A stretch of DNA of 64,000 nucleotides. Origin: Branchiostoma belcheri (lineage: Eukaryota; Chordata; Leptocardii; Amphioxiformes; Branchiostomatidae). The stretch is from contig NW_017803791.1 in the NCBI RefSeq assembly GCF_001625305.1, positions 71,961 through 135,960 of the forward strand. The letters run 5' to 3'. A program made the translations under genes and the position numbers. This document shows positions 43,113-55,522 of this stretch, piece by piece; position 1 is the first letter of the stretch; each line of letters opens with the position of its first letter. The notes beneath the pieces are model-generated. The model saw only the letters and a list, made by a program, of their open reading frames with translations. It did not search any database and had not been told where the DNA came from.

Positions 43113-43122
43113 GGATCATACC

Positions 43123-43760
43123 AAAGATTTAAAAACGGTACGTGCTGCTTTATCTGCTAAGCACTCGGTATATATTAGAAAGTTAGAAAGACAGCGGGCT
43201 AACGCCTTGCTGAAACGCTTACATAATCTTATACCTGATATATTGATATATCTGGAGTATTGCAAGGGCCTGTGCCGGAGCCGTACTGACAATTTGACCT
43301 CTAAGGCCCGTATTTTTGCTGACGACACAATGATCTATATGGCCGTCTCAAGTCTAGGGAACTAAAAAAAAACTCCTCGGTACACTGGAGAAATGTCGGT
43401 TTGGATGATGAAGTTTTATCCGAATAAATGTGAAGTGTCAACATCACTTGGAAAAGGAATTCTATTGTCTACAGTTACAAATAATGTACTCTTTACACGG
43501 GCATGTCTGGAAACTTGTCACGATTTCACTAGTAACCGAAACTAGAATATTGTCAAACTCTTTGGGACCACAAAACTCAAACAACATCCGTAACCTGGAG
43601 GCAGCACAGCGTCCAGTGGCGCGCTTTGCTCTTCATCGCTACTATGGGCAGAAGAGTGTGACTGACATGCTGCCATCACTTAGAGTGCCATTGCTCGCAA
43701 AGAGAAGGCGCAGTGCTCGGCTGCACATGTTTTTTTTTTTTTCAAAATTACTAATGGTGT
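43123..43760 (+). mobile_element. CR1/L2-group LINE fragments
   Basis: SKARIFADDTMIYMAVSS carries the RT catalytic FADD at about 43305-43355. NNIRNLEAAQRPVARFALHR and LLAKRRRSARLHMFF (43590-43740) are the C-terminal part in another frame. Confidence 0.72.
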
Positions 43761-43799
43761 AGCTACACAGTTGCCAACTGTTAGCAGTGGACTAGCGTG

Positions 43800-44600
43800 A
43801 CTAAAAAGAAACAATAAGACAAAGTAATAATAATAATAAGAAGAAGTAGAAATGGCAAAGGTACATAATGAGCTGGTGTACAAATCAAATTATCCACTAA
43901 ATCAAACAAAACGTCCTGTCTGCAAAATAAAGTTGAAAACCACATCAAATATTTTACAGTTGTTGACAAACGACAATGAGGGGTTACCCCTGAGAATGGT
44001 TGGACATAAAGTGTTGTCGGTGACGTTGTTTGTGTCAAATGGCAGGATGTTAGTTAGAGATGATAACATGTCAATGCGTTTGTATACGGTGGGCAGTGTA
44101 TAAAGTAGTGTACAGCTGTTTCGTTGGAGTGACCACATTTGCACGCAGGACTGGACACACATTGATGTTGGAACAGGTGAAAGTTTAACTGACTGCGGTT
44201 GAGTCTGAGTCTGGTAAGGTGGATAGCTGGGTTTCTCGGACCGTGGGAGAAGTGAGGTTGAGTGTGAGGGCTGTGATAAAACGTCTCCAACTCGTTTTTA
44301 AAGATGGCAATTGATGTTGATGCCCGTATAGTTAATGGAAAGTTGTTCCAGGAAACAAAGGCAGAAAAGATATTTTGAATTTCTCAGTTCTAGCAGGAAT
44401 TAAGACGTAATTCTGATCAGTACGGAGACTGTAGGGGGAGGAGTCACGGGTTTGTAGTGGTACCAATTCCTGTAAGTATTTTGGTGCTAATTCTTTGATA
44501 ATTTTATAAAAGTTTACAAGTTTGTGCCTTTGACGTCTACGTGACATGGTTTCCCAACTAACCTCAGACAAGATGCTATTACTATTTGTTCCTCTCATTG
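43800..44600 (-). mobile_element. LINE C-terminal region, minus strand
   Basis: LVNFYKIIKELAPKYLQELV and SPYSLRTDQNYVLIPARTEK (44530-44360), then RLRLNRSQLNFHLFQHQCVS and a cysteine-rich CKCGHSNETAVHYFIHCP (44215-44090). The first part is typical after the RT domain; the Cys/His block is common at LINE C-termini. Confidence 0.72.
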
Positions 44601-44879
44601 CGTCAGTACATACAGTTGTAATAATTGTTGTAATAAATAATGTACTGACGCCGAGGTGTATTTGTTCAAAGATGAATATTCAAAATATTGATTGGGACTG
44701 ATTCCATAATGGTTTATTTTTGCCAATTGGATACAGGGTTATTGGGGACGTCTTAGGTTTAAAGCGTGACGGGTTCGGGCGGAGCCAGAAAATTTGATAA
44801 CTTGCCTTGCTTAAACGTGTTTACATTACCCCAAATCGCATGATAACCATTTTAATCCAAGTATATACATGCATTCCCT

Positions 44880-45780
44880 TAATCAGAATTCTGGAACCTT
44901 GACCTGAGCTGTAACTCTGGAAATTGAACCTGGGCCAAAATTCGACAAAAAACCCAAGCAATAATCCTGGGAACTTAACCTGAGTCATAATTCTGGGAAC
45001 TTAACCTGAGTCATAATTCTGGGAACTTAACCTGAGTCATAATTCTGGGAACTTAACCTGAGCTATAATACTGAGAACTTAACCTGAGCCACAATTCTAA
45101 GAACTTAACCTGAGCCTGAATTCTGAGAACTTAACCTGAGCCACAATTCTGGGAACTTAACCTGAGCCTGAATTCTTCGAACTTAACCTGAGCCACAATT
45201 CCGGGAACTTAACCTGAGCCTGAATTCTGGGAACTTAACCTGAGTCACAATTCTGGGAACTTAACCTGAGCCTGAATTCTGGGAACTTAACCTGAGCCAC
45301 AATTCTGGGAACTTAACCTGAGCCTGAAATCTGGGAACTTAACCTGAGCCACAATTCCGGGAACTTAACCTGAGCCTGAACTCTGAGACCTTAACCTGAG
45401 CCACAATTCTGGGAACTTAACCTGAGCCTGAATTCTGGGAACCTAACCTGAGCCACAATTCTGGGAACTTAACTTAAGCCTGAATTCTGGGAACTTAATC
45501 TGAGCCACAATTCTGGGGACTTAACCTGATCCTGAATTCTGAGACCTTAACCTGAGCCACAATTATGGGAACTTAACCTGAGCCTGAATTCTGAGAACTT
45601 GACCTGAGTCACAATTCTGGGAACTTATCATAAGCCTAAATTCTGAGAACTTTCTGAGAACTGAACACAATTCTGGGAACTTAACCTGAGCCACAATTCT
45701 GGGAACTTAACCTGAGCCTGAATTCTGAGACCTTAACCTGAGCCACAATTCTGAGAACTTAACCTGAGCCTGAATTCTGG
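44880..45780. repeat. 26-bp minisatellite with 52-bp higher-order repeat
   Basis: About 34 tandem units of AACTTAACCTGAG + CC(A/TG)(C/A)AATTCTGGG. Most units alternate between a GCCACAATTCT and a GCCTGAATTCT form, giving a 52-bp dimer. Units at the left edge (GTCATAATTCT) are monomeric and older-looking; there are a few deletions near 45640. Confidence 0.93.
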
Positions 45781-45979
45781 TTTGTGTGCTGAAATTTCCT
45801 ATTATGATCAGGAATCCTGGTAGGATTGTCCAGAATTCTAAAGAATTGTCTTTCCTTTGAACACGTCTTATTGCAACCTGCATATTTATGATGATGATGA
45901 CTTATCATCCTTGAATCTCTCTCTCTCTCTCTCTGGCCTCAGCTCGGGTCCGAGCATCTGAGTTCGTGTCGTCTCATCC

Positions 45980-46519
45980 TCAGCTGTTCTGGGGGTGTCG
46001 ATGTCTTAGGTGGCTGGTCAGGCCTAATGAAGTATAAAAACGTCGGGGGCACTTTGTGCAAGTCAGAGTAGGTGGCGGTCGCGGGAGGAGGAGCCGCTCT
46101 TGTCGTTTCCGTCTCTTTGCCTCTGCTGTCATCCGTCGTTGGGTTTCCATGTAGGTTGTTCCCTGTGCGACGGTGCTCCGCCACGCAGTTCGGTCCTCGG
46201 CGAGGGTCTCCCAGTTGTCATGATCAATGCCGCAGCAAAGGAGCGTGGCCTTTAGCTGATCATGGAACCGACGTTTGGGGGCGCCCCTCGGTCTTGTGCC
46301 GGATTCAAGTTGAGAGAACAGGATCTGGCGGGGTAGTCGAGTGGTCGGCATTCTTCTGACATGCCCTGCCCAGCGGAGGCGATGTCGGGCTACAGTCGTC
46401 TCGATGCTGGGGAGGTTGGTTTGCAGAAGAACAGACTCATTTGAGACACGTTCTTGCCATTTTATCTTCAGGATTGCACGGAGCTTCTGCTGTTGAAAGC
46501 GCTCCAGCCTTGAATACAT
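45980..46519 (-). mobile_element. 5'-truncated LINE C-terminus with zinc finger
   Basis: The ORF reads LERFQQQKLRAILKIKWQER, HRLRWAGHVRRMPTTRLPRQ and ends CTKCPRRFYTSLGLTSHLRH. It is the same family type as 26998-27987 and is uninterrupted for 179 codons. Confidence 0.82.
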
Positions 46520-46989
46520 TATACTTAAATTAAAAATGGTATGAATGGTAGAATGTTGATTTTTTTTAAGATCTTTTAAGTGTTTATTAGGAATATAGCG
46601 TCTGTTGTATGTTTTGCTTAAAGCTGGACAATTCTTGAGAGAAATTATTTTCAGGAGTGCAGTTAGCGGTTAGAAAAAGGATTTGGAGTTAATTAGAATA
46701 TAATGACAATCACTGACCTAATGATACCAACGTTACATAGACGAGGGAACATGGCGCCCTCCTTGTTACCTCCAGCGCTTTGGATGTAAAACCGACACAA
46801 TCCTCAGTGGGGAGAGTACTTTAAGGTCTGTCATTCTTCCATTCGACTTGGCACAGAGGATTACACGTCATTTTGAGTTCATTTTTTGTTTTCTGGAGGC
46901 ACGACAGCTAAGTTGAGTCTTAGGACACAGGGCACGTAATGCACCCCCCTCCCACTCCCAGGATGAGCTGGCGCGCAATTGGTTTTTTA

Positions 46990-49900
46990 GTCTTTGGGTT
47001 GTACACATTCTGTTCCATCTCCGTGACTGTACCGAACCTCACGCTGAAGAAGAAAGGTCTACATTTAGCCCATGTAAACGTGTGCAGCCTGTGGAACAAG
47101 ACCGTAGACTTGTAATACCTTCTTAGTAGCAACGACGTGCACATTATCGGTATCAGCGAAACCCACCTCGATGCACGTATCCGAGATGGGGAAGTATGTA
47201 TTCCAAACTACGACATCGTCAGGCTTGACAGAAACAGTTTCGGAGGAGGGGAGGCCCTCTACATCAGAAACAACATTCCATCATGATCTTACCTTGGAAG
47301 GTGTAGAGATGCTCTGGATTCAGGTACACCTGCCATTTGTCAATCCAATATTGTCTGCAGTAGTCTACAGACCTCCAAACTCCAACATGGCCTACTTAGA
47401 CTCACTACTCATGTCTATTGAAAAAGCTTGCACGGAAGGCTTGGAAGTCTGCATACTTGGTGACTTTAACATTGACTGGAACGTAACCTCATCTCTTAAA
47501 GAGGAACTAAACATCAGTACTAAGAGTTACAATCTGACTCAACTAGTCAATGAACCAACATGCAAGAACGTAAACACAAATACGGGGATAAGACTTCAAC
47601 TTGCATCGACCTTGTGTTTGTTTCATCACCAGGCATGTACAACAAGGCACAGGCCACACCGTGGGGCTGCACGGACCACGACATCATCTCTATCACGAGG
47701 AGCAGTAAAGTTCCCAAACAACCACCAAAGGCAGAGTACAAAAGGAGTTACAAGACCTTTAACACGGATGACTTCATAAATGACATCTTTTCCGCACAAT
47801 AGTCTTTAGAGGAGCTGTGTGAGGACGTTGATGATGCGGTGGAGATTTTTACATCCATCTTCAACATGGTAGCAGACTTCCACGCGCCAGTGCGACGTTT
47901 CACCGTCCGGTCCAACGCGGCTCCCTGGCTTGATCAAGAACTGAAGGAAGTCATGTCTATGAGGGATGAAGCCAAGGCCATCGCAGATGCCTCCTCGCTA
48001 CCGTCGGATAGAGCTGTGTACAAGAAGTTACGAAACTACGCAGTAAAGATGAACAGAAAGAAGAAAGAACTGTACTTTAGGATTAAGATAACAGAGAATG
48101 TGAACAATCTGAAACAAATGTGGAAGTCAATTAATTCATTATTTGGCCGCTCTACAACAAAATCTCCATCCTGTGTTGAAGTAGAGGGTACTTATTACGA
48201 AACCATCTGTAATTGCCAACCACTTTAATGACTACTTTGTAGATAAGATTAAAAGCTACAGAATGGATAGTGTTGAACCGGAAAACCCCTCTGTGACAGA
48301 ATTGATTGATCAGAACATCATGTTGGGTAAGGATTGCCTCTTGGAATTCCATACAGTTAGTACTGTGGATATTCTGAAGCTATTAACAGACATACCAATG
48401 TCGGCTACAAATGGGGTAGATCTGATGGAGAATGGATTGGTAAGACTGTCTGCTCTGTACATAGCGTCACCTGTAGCTCATATTGTAAATAGGTCACGGA
48501 CGACAGGTTGTTTTCGAACTCAATGGAAACGACAAAAGTGTGTCCCTTTCGTAAGTATCCGAGAATTCCATTGACTTGTCAAAACAGCCGTCCAATCAGT
48601 TTGTTGCCAGTGCTTAGTAAAGTATTAGAGATGGTGGTTCATGATCGGATATGGCACTATGTTAGTGTGAATGGTATCATGTCAACATCACAACATGCAT
48701 ACCGCCCCAACCACTCAACTAAAACAGCTTTGATTAAGATAACCGATGACTGGCTTTCAGCAATGGACAGGGGGAACTGGCAGGTGTAGTGTATATAGAC
48801 TTCAGTGCTGCATTTGATCTTGTATATCACAGTATTATTCTTGCCAAACTCAAGTCTTACGGTTTTGATCCTGTTGTTTTGTCTTTGTTTAGAAGTTATC
48901 TGCTGGGTAGAACACAGGTGGTGTATATTAATGGCCAGTTTTCTGAGCCTTTATTGCTGGAATGTGGTGTCCCACAAGGGAGTTGTCTTGGACCACTGCT
49001 ATTTACCCTGTATACAAATGACTTGCCTTCATTCATGTGTAGCACAATGTACACCAGAGATGTATGCTGACGATACGTCAGTTTATAAGTCTGCTAAAAC
49101 AGTCAGTGACATTGTGGCTTCGTTGCAACCTGATTTGGCAAGAATTGCAAACTGGGTAAGGGCCAACCGTCTTATTATGAATGTGCTAAAAACGAAATGT
49201 ATGCTGATTGGAACGGCTTGAAAACTAGCATTGTTGCCCAATACCTCACTTGAACTATCTATTGGTGGCGATGTAGTGATCAGGTACCGAAAACTGTATT
49301 ACTAGGTTTACACATTGATCCAACTCTATCTTTGAAGTTACATGTCAATCATCTCACTGCAAAGGTAGCTGGAAATCTTGCATATGTTAGACGTTATGCT
49401 AGTTTCATGTCAGACGACATTTGCAAAATTGCTACCCAATCTTTGGTTCTGTCTTGTATCATGTATTGCGCACCAATTCTTGGTGGATTGTCAGAAACAT
49501 GTGTCAGAGAGCTCCAAGTATTACAGAACAAGGCTTGTAGGTTAGTTTTGAAGTGTTCATACGAGACACCCATCGCACAGATGCATGCAGATTTAGGTTG
49601 GCTATTGGTAAGAGACAAGCTGTGTGTAAGCACATTGAAATTATTCTTTAAGATCGTTGCTATAGAAGAACCAAAGGATATCAGTACTTCCATTGTACCT
49701 GTTCAGAAACGTCATGGTTATTCAACAAGACAGTCAATGAATGACTTTTCTCTACCAAAACCCAGAACTAACAGTGGAAAGGAAAGGATGTTTGTGTACA
49801 GGACCGTAAAACTCTGGAATTCTCTACCTACAGATGTAAAGTCCATCTCCCATGTCCCATAATTTACTTTACCAACGGGGTGGTGCAATTCATAAAAGTC

Positions 49901-50138
49901 AGACAGCTATCTTCAAGGTAGAAGTCATATGTTTTTTTAATGATTGCCATGTAAATAGTTACGGTTTTTTATGCGACGTGTAATTCCCTCTGTTTTTAAA
50001 TAATTTATGCTGTATGTTAAGTGTAAATATGTAGTATTGTGTCTGTAATTGTGATGTTACATGTATTTGTATTGGAACCCTGGAAGAATAGCCCATAATG
50101 GGCTAAAGGGAATCTCAATAAACTGAACTGAACTGATA
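46990..50138 (+). mobile_element. Nearly full-length CR1/L2-group LINE, frame-broken
   Basis: Endonuclease motifs KGLHLAHVNVCSLWNKT, DVHIIGISETHLDARI and CILGDFNIDWN lie between 47070 and 47480. The linker region has NAAPWLDQELKEVMSMRDEA. RT follows with RPISLLPVLSKVLEMVVHDR, DFSAAFDLVYHSIILAKLKS, CGVPQGSCLGPLLFTLYTND and YADDTSVY (48580-49090). The C-terminal part (49332-49862) has RELQVLQNKACRLVLKCSYE. It ends with AATAAACTGAACTGAACTGA at about 50118-50137, a short tandem tail as in CR1/L2 elements. At least five frameshifts or stops show it is dead. An ORF1 with start is not clear upstream. Confidence 0.88.
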
Positions 50139-50452
50139 GTGTACGTAGACCGTGTCGTGTACTTAGACCATGTCAACTTTATGAGTACCATAATTTACTT
50201 TAATAATTAACATTTTTGTAAAAGTACTGCCATTTCGTCGTATTTTAGCCCTGGTATGACATTCGATGTTTTAAAAATGTTTTGGATAGTAAGTAGTCTT
50301 AATGTGTGCCTAATAATATTTACTATCCGTATACAAAACGATGTAAAGTGCATGTAAGGATGTCAGGTTTGAAAAAAGGTTAATTTTAATACCATCGTCG
50401 TCATCCATGAATTAAACAAAATCACAATGTATGGTATCTGAATCTGTATCTG

Positions 50453-50922
50453 TATAGCCGGTATAACCGCCTTTCGGCGTAACACACCAGCTTCGCAGGC
50501 ACGCGGCGCGGCGGCAGCTGGCTATATTACACAGATCGACTTGTTACACCTAACCTTTGAACTTCTAGCTCTAGACATTGTTTAAAGCTATCTATTGACA
50601 ATGCCCCTACTGTACTTGGTGACAGTGAGTTCCACTCTGTGATAGTTCTAGAAAAGAATGAATTCTTGAACACCTCAATCCTTGGTTGATAACTCTGGTA
50701 CTTGAAGGCATGGCTATTTCTTGTTCTCTTCTGGGCTGGTATTAGGTACTTAGCAGTTGGGACACCCACCAGTTTATTAGTCATGGTGTCACTTATTGAA
50801 CAATTTTCTGTACTAAAAGTACAAACACCCCTATAACATAACCAGTTATAATTCTGATCTCGGTTACATGTATATACACCAATTGCCTTTAAAGACCATG
50901 CTTGTACTATAAAATCACCCAA
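50453..50922 (-). mobile_element. CR1/L2-group LINE C-terminus and 3' tail, minus strand
   Basis: The ORF (50922-50527) contains RTRNSHAFKYQSYQPRIEVF and SFFSRTITEWNSLSPSTVGA, typical of the end of this LINE group. The tail has CAGGCACGCGGCGCGG and ends near 50453. The same tail is at 2605-2765. Confidence 0.8.
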
Positions 50923-50938
50923 TAAATTCGGCTACCAG

Positions 50939-51035
50939 ACCTCAGTCTACCTCTGACTACCGTGGTGGTAACATGGGCAGAGACCTGGCTAAGACTGTGA
51001 GTGACCAAGACAAGTTTCTCTTCAAGACATTCTAA
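50939..51035 (+). CDS. Possible last coding exon of an unidentified gene
   Basis: After an AG at 50937-50938, an open frame reads PQSTSDYRGGNMGRDLAKTV then SDQDKFLFKTF and a TAA stop at 51033-51035. Composition looks coding, and the following 2 kb lacks transposon signatures, as a 3' UTR might. No family is recognised and no upstream exon was found among the LINEs. It could be chance. Confidence 0.25.
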
Positions 51036-53238
51036 AATGAACAAACAACAGATAAGGAATTGAAGTACTGTTGTAAGAAGTTACTCTCACCAAATCCAGA
51101 ATATAAGGACAACACAGGCTGGTCAAGCTCTGCCTGGTAGTGTCAGAGCCTTGGTCAGACATTGGTTTGCAGTTACTTGTTCGGTTCTAACAGAGCTCCA
51201 CTCTAGATGTATACTATTTCCTTAGACTACCAATTAGAAGACATGTCTCTAGACACACTGACTGTCAACGCAAATTCAGCTGTGAGGAAGACATTTTCAA
51301 ATTACAAATGTAAATACTGTATCTACTAATATACACTTCTGATAGGGCTTTTCATAAACTTGAAATTGAACACAGGGTTTATTTCCCAGAGACTGGAAGC
51401 TGTTGATAGTTAATTTGTTGATTATGTGACTTAGGTACAATCATCTTGATCATTATACATAGTTTTGTGATTTTACTTTGAAAACCAGTTAGGAAAATAT
51501 TTGAATCCGATCGACCGGTATTATGCTAATCTGTCCCTGGCGTCGTTTCTAGAGACTAGACAGCCTGGTACTCAGTAGAGTTAAGACCATTTCACGACCC
51601 CCCAGCAATTTTGGCGTGGCCCGCCTTAGCAACACATGGATACAACCTTTGACCCTGAATTTTCCAGATTTCTCCTATTGTTTGATAATTGCCCTGACCC
51701 TGCCCAGTGTAAAAAAACATTACAAGAGGGGTGCCGGTGGACCAGGTGAAGTGATACCTGGCACCCTGTGGAGTGTGAAATGTTTGGCTGTCTGGGAACA
51801 GTGCTGGATGTGTATTATAATTGACAAAGGAATCCATATGTCTAGTGTTTCTAATTTGTGTGATTCTCAGATCTCAACATTACACACTGGTCGATTGTTC
51901 TGTCAAATGTGACATTTTCATTGCAAATAGCCAGACTTAAGTAGAGGAGAACCTGAGTATATTTATCATAAACACCAGGGGTACTGTTGATAATTAAAAG
52001 TCTGATAACCCTCCATGTTTATTCTGGATTTGATGCCGTTTAGTTTGTTTTGATAAGCAATTGTCATTATAGGACGTAGGAGAGTACTCTTATACTAGTG
52101 TTTAGACTAGTGGTTTGACATAGGTAAAACCTTTCACACACTTTCTTTCAAATTTTGGTCAGTTGTAGCAGCTCTATAGAACCCTTTTGCGTCGGGGAAC
52201 AACAGACGATAAACTTGATAGTGAGTGCGCCAGTGTAATCAACTTGTTAAAAAGCTTGCGCCAACCAAATTGTAGTTATACTTTTGATGTTATCGACTTG
52301 TTCCTTATGTTGTTGTAGAGTATGTTGGATCAAGAAATGGATTTTTGATAAAGTAGTCTTTTTCTAGTCTTACAATGTACTAGTACTTGGAACCCTGAAA
52401 CAATGGTTGTTTATTGCTGATAAACCAAGCCAAGCTGACCGTCTGGCACTAGCAGGTAAAGGTGTGGACAAGCCGTGAACTGCCTATTGTTCTCCTCGGG
52501 TAGTCTGGTCCCCAACAAGGAACATGCTATGTCAACAAGTTAATTGGCTGTATTGTCCACTTATCCCACAAAGTGATCAGATTTCAGCTCATAAGAAGCC
52601 AGAAGTTCAATTTTTGTGATCTTATTTTTGCCCTAAAAGCGCATCCACGCACAACATTCTTTTGAGTTACTGAACACATGTATAGAAAGTAGACAAGTTG
52701 TTCTACAACACTGTGTCGGGCCCAGAGTGCACAACATTTCCAACACTTTGCTGACCCTGTATGAATATTGCAAGCATGTGATTTCTGCCAAAAATCTGAA
52801 CATATTAGATAATATCTCTGTTGTAATAATAATGATACACCTGGGATCGATGGGGTGTTATAGAGTTTTTACTGACGAATACATACATACCAAATTTGTT
52901 TGAAAAAAAAAAACGTTTGTCTAGGGGTCCCGCCGGGCACTTGAAGTTTATAAATTTAGATGTGCTTATTATATCAATTTTATAATATTAGCAAGTTATT
53001 CACAAAATTTATGTAGGCAGAGAGTTTGCCTTTGACCTTGTGCTTTAGTAGTTGTTGGAAATGTCAGAAAATAACCACCAAATAAGTGTACATTACACTT
53101 GAAAGTTGGGCTGTCAGTTAATGAGGCAGGGAGGCTCAGGGAGGGGGACAATGGTCTTAACTCTATTGAGTCGGCGACCTCGCTGCGCGCAACGAAAAGC
53201 TCGCTGCACGGAAGAATACGTGTCACCCCTGCCTTGTT
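51036..53238. other. Low-repeat sequence without a recognised gene
   Basis: About 2.2 kb with few signs of transposons and balanced composition. Short open stretches (51592-51912) have no recognised motif. May be untranslated or intronic sequence of a host gene continuing past the gap. Confidence 0.4.
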
Positions 53239-54193
53239 NNNNNNNNNNNNNNNNNNNNNNNNNNNNNNNNNNNNNNNNNNNNNNNNNNNNNNNNNNNNNN
53301 NNNNNNNNNNNNNNNNNNNNNNNNNNNNNNNNNNNNNNNNNNNNNNNNNNNNNNNNNNNNNNNNNNNNNNNNNNNNNNNNNNNNNNNNNNNNNNNNNNNN
53401 NNNNNNNNNNNNNNNNNNNNNNNNNNNNNNNNNNNNNNNNNNNNNNNNNNNNNNNNNNNNNNNNNNNNNNNNNNNNNNNNNNNNNNNNNNNNNNNNNNNN
53501 NNNNNNNNNNNNNNNNNNNNNNNNNNNNNNNNNNNNNNNNNNNNNNNNNNNNNNNNNNNNNNNNNNNNNNNNNNNNNNNNNNNNNNNNNNNNNNNNNNNN
53601 NNNNNNNNNNNNNNNNNNNNNNNNNNNNNNNNNNNNNNNNNNNNNNNNNNNNNNNNNNNNNNNNNNNNNNNNNNNNNNNNNNNNNNNNNNNNNNNNNNNN
53701 NNNNNNNNNNNNNNNNNNNNNNNNNNNNNNNNNNNNNNNNNNNNNNNNNNNNNNNNNNNNNNNNNNNNNNNNNNNNNNNNNNNNNNNNNNNNNNNNNNNN
53801 NNNNNNNNNNNNNNNNNNNNNNNNNNNNNNNNNNNNNNNNNNNNNNNNNNNNNNNNNNNNNNNNNNNNNNNNNNNNNNNNNNNNNNNNNNNNNNNNNNNN
53901 NNNNNNNNNNNNNNNNNNNNNNNNNNNNNNNNNNNNNNNNNNNNNNNNNNNNNNNNNNNNNNNNNNNNNNNNNNNNNNNNNNNNNNNNNNNNNNNNNNNN
54001 NNNNNNNNNNNNNNNNNNNNNNNNNNNNNNNNNNNNNNNNNNNNNNNNNNNNNNNNNNNNNNNNNNNNNNNNNNNNNNNNNNNNNNNNNNNNNNNNNNNN
54101 NNNNNNNNNNNNNNNNNNNNNNNNNNNNNNNNNNNNNNNNNNNNNNNNNNNNNNNNNNNNNNNNNNNNNNNNNNNNNNNNNNNNNNNNNNNNN
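53239..54193. other. Assembly gap (955 N)
   Basis: Unresolved bases. Confidence 1.
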
Positions 54194-54715
54194 TTGTATT
54201 AACTAGTCTCTGTATATTATTATCTAAGTTCATGTCGAACAAACATAAGACTAAGTTGAGAAAACTGCGTTTTGAAAGCACATGCTGTACACAGACTCGC
54301 AAAATCTCACGTAATCTAGCCATATAAGAAGTCGTTGGCGTGAATAATCATGCTTAGGTTCCCGCCAATCACTATGCTTGACAGCACTTCCGGGCACAGT
54401 TCTGGACAGTCAGGCTGTGTCCCGTTCTGTGCCCGCTCAGGCACGGAATGGGACGGGCACAGTTTGGGACACAACAAAAGGTGAGATTTTTGGCTTACCA
54501 CATCTAATATGAGCCTGAATGTTAAATAATGCGTATGGGCATATGTTACAAAGCTATGCATCGGAAACGCCCTCTATTTTAGTATTGGAATGTTTTATTT
54601 AATTGCTGAGTCTGAATGTTAAACAATGCATATGGTGCAGAGCTATATATCACAAACACCCCCTATTGAATATTTTTGGTACTGACATGGTTGATGTAGT
54701 TGCTGAGGCTGGAAG
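54194..54715. other. No gene; short GC-rich palindromic block
   Basis: At about 54385-54475 words such as GGGCACAGTTCTGGACA and CGGGCACAGTTTGGGACA face TGTGTCCCGTTCTGTGCCC, forming an imperfect palindrome. Two copies of a TGAATGTTAAA(T/C)AATGC(G/A)TATGG stretch follow (about 54515 and 54610). Confidence 0.5.
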
Positions 54716-54718
54716 TGT

Positions 54719-55522
54719 ATGAAAGACAAAAGTAAGTGTATGGAAGAGAAAAGTCAGTGTAGGGAAGACAAAAGTATGTGTATTGGAGACAAAAGTCAGT
54801 GTGGAGAAGATCTTAAGACAAAGGTCAGTGTAAAGAGGACAAAAGTCAGTGTAAGGAAGACAAAAGTCAGTTTGGAAAAGGCAAAATTCAGTGAAGGGAA
54901 GACAAAAGTATGTGTATTGAAGACAAACTTAGTTTAGGGAGGACAAAAGTCAGTGTAGGGAAGGCAAATGTCAGTGTGGAGAAGAAAAAAAGTCAGTACA
55001 GGAAAGAAAAAGGTTATTGTAGAGAAGACGAAAGTCCGTATATGGGAGACAAAAGTCAGTGAAGGGAACATAAAAATTCAGTATAGGGAGGCAGAATTTA
55101 AAAAAAAATATTGTAGGGAGGAAGACAAAAGTCAGTTTAGGTAAGCCCACATTTAGTGTAGGGAAGACAAATGGCTGCATATAAAAGACAAAAGTCAGTG
55201 TAGGAAAGACAAAAGTCAGTGTATGGAATACAATTTCATGTATGGAAGACAAAAGTCAGAGTCAGTATAGGGAAGACTAAAGTCAGTGTGGGGAAGGCAA
55301 AAGTCAGTGTAGTGAAGACAAAGGTTATTGTGGAGAAGACGAGAGTCAGTGTATGGGAGACAAAACGCAGTATAGGGAAGACAAAGATAGAGTAGGAAAA
55401 GCAAAAGTCTGTGTAGGAAAGACAAAAGTCAGTGTAAAGAAGGCAAATGTCAGTGTAGGGAAGACAAAATTCAGTTTAGGAAGACAAATGTTATTGTAGG
55501 GATGAAGACAAAAGTAAGTTTA
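54719..55522. repeat. ~21-bp minisatellite, left part
   Basis: Diverged tandem units of GTGTAGGGAAGACAAAAGTCA, about 37 units, with length changes. It continues for two units after the inserted element (56437-56480). Confidence 0.9.

Noticed and set aside
42703-43119. 138-residue minus-strand open frame rich in Pro/Arg
   Set aside because: It lies across the GC-rich core and TIR of the 42528-43112 element; open by composition, with no protein motif.
44880-45780. CRISPR-like array
   Set aside because: No unique spacers; units are contiguous tandem repeats in an animal genome.
44980-45780. Interstitial telomere repeat suggested by repeated TTAACC
   Set aside because: TTAACC occurs once per 26-bp unit and not in tandem.
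53099-54323. Three open frames of about 366 codons across 53.1-54.3 kb
   Set aside because: They consist almost entirely of N from the assembly gap.
54719-55425. Open frames with repeated SQCREDKS or FVFPTLTFVF text
   Set aside because: They are translations of the 21-bp minisatellite.
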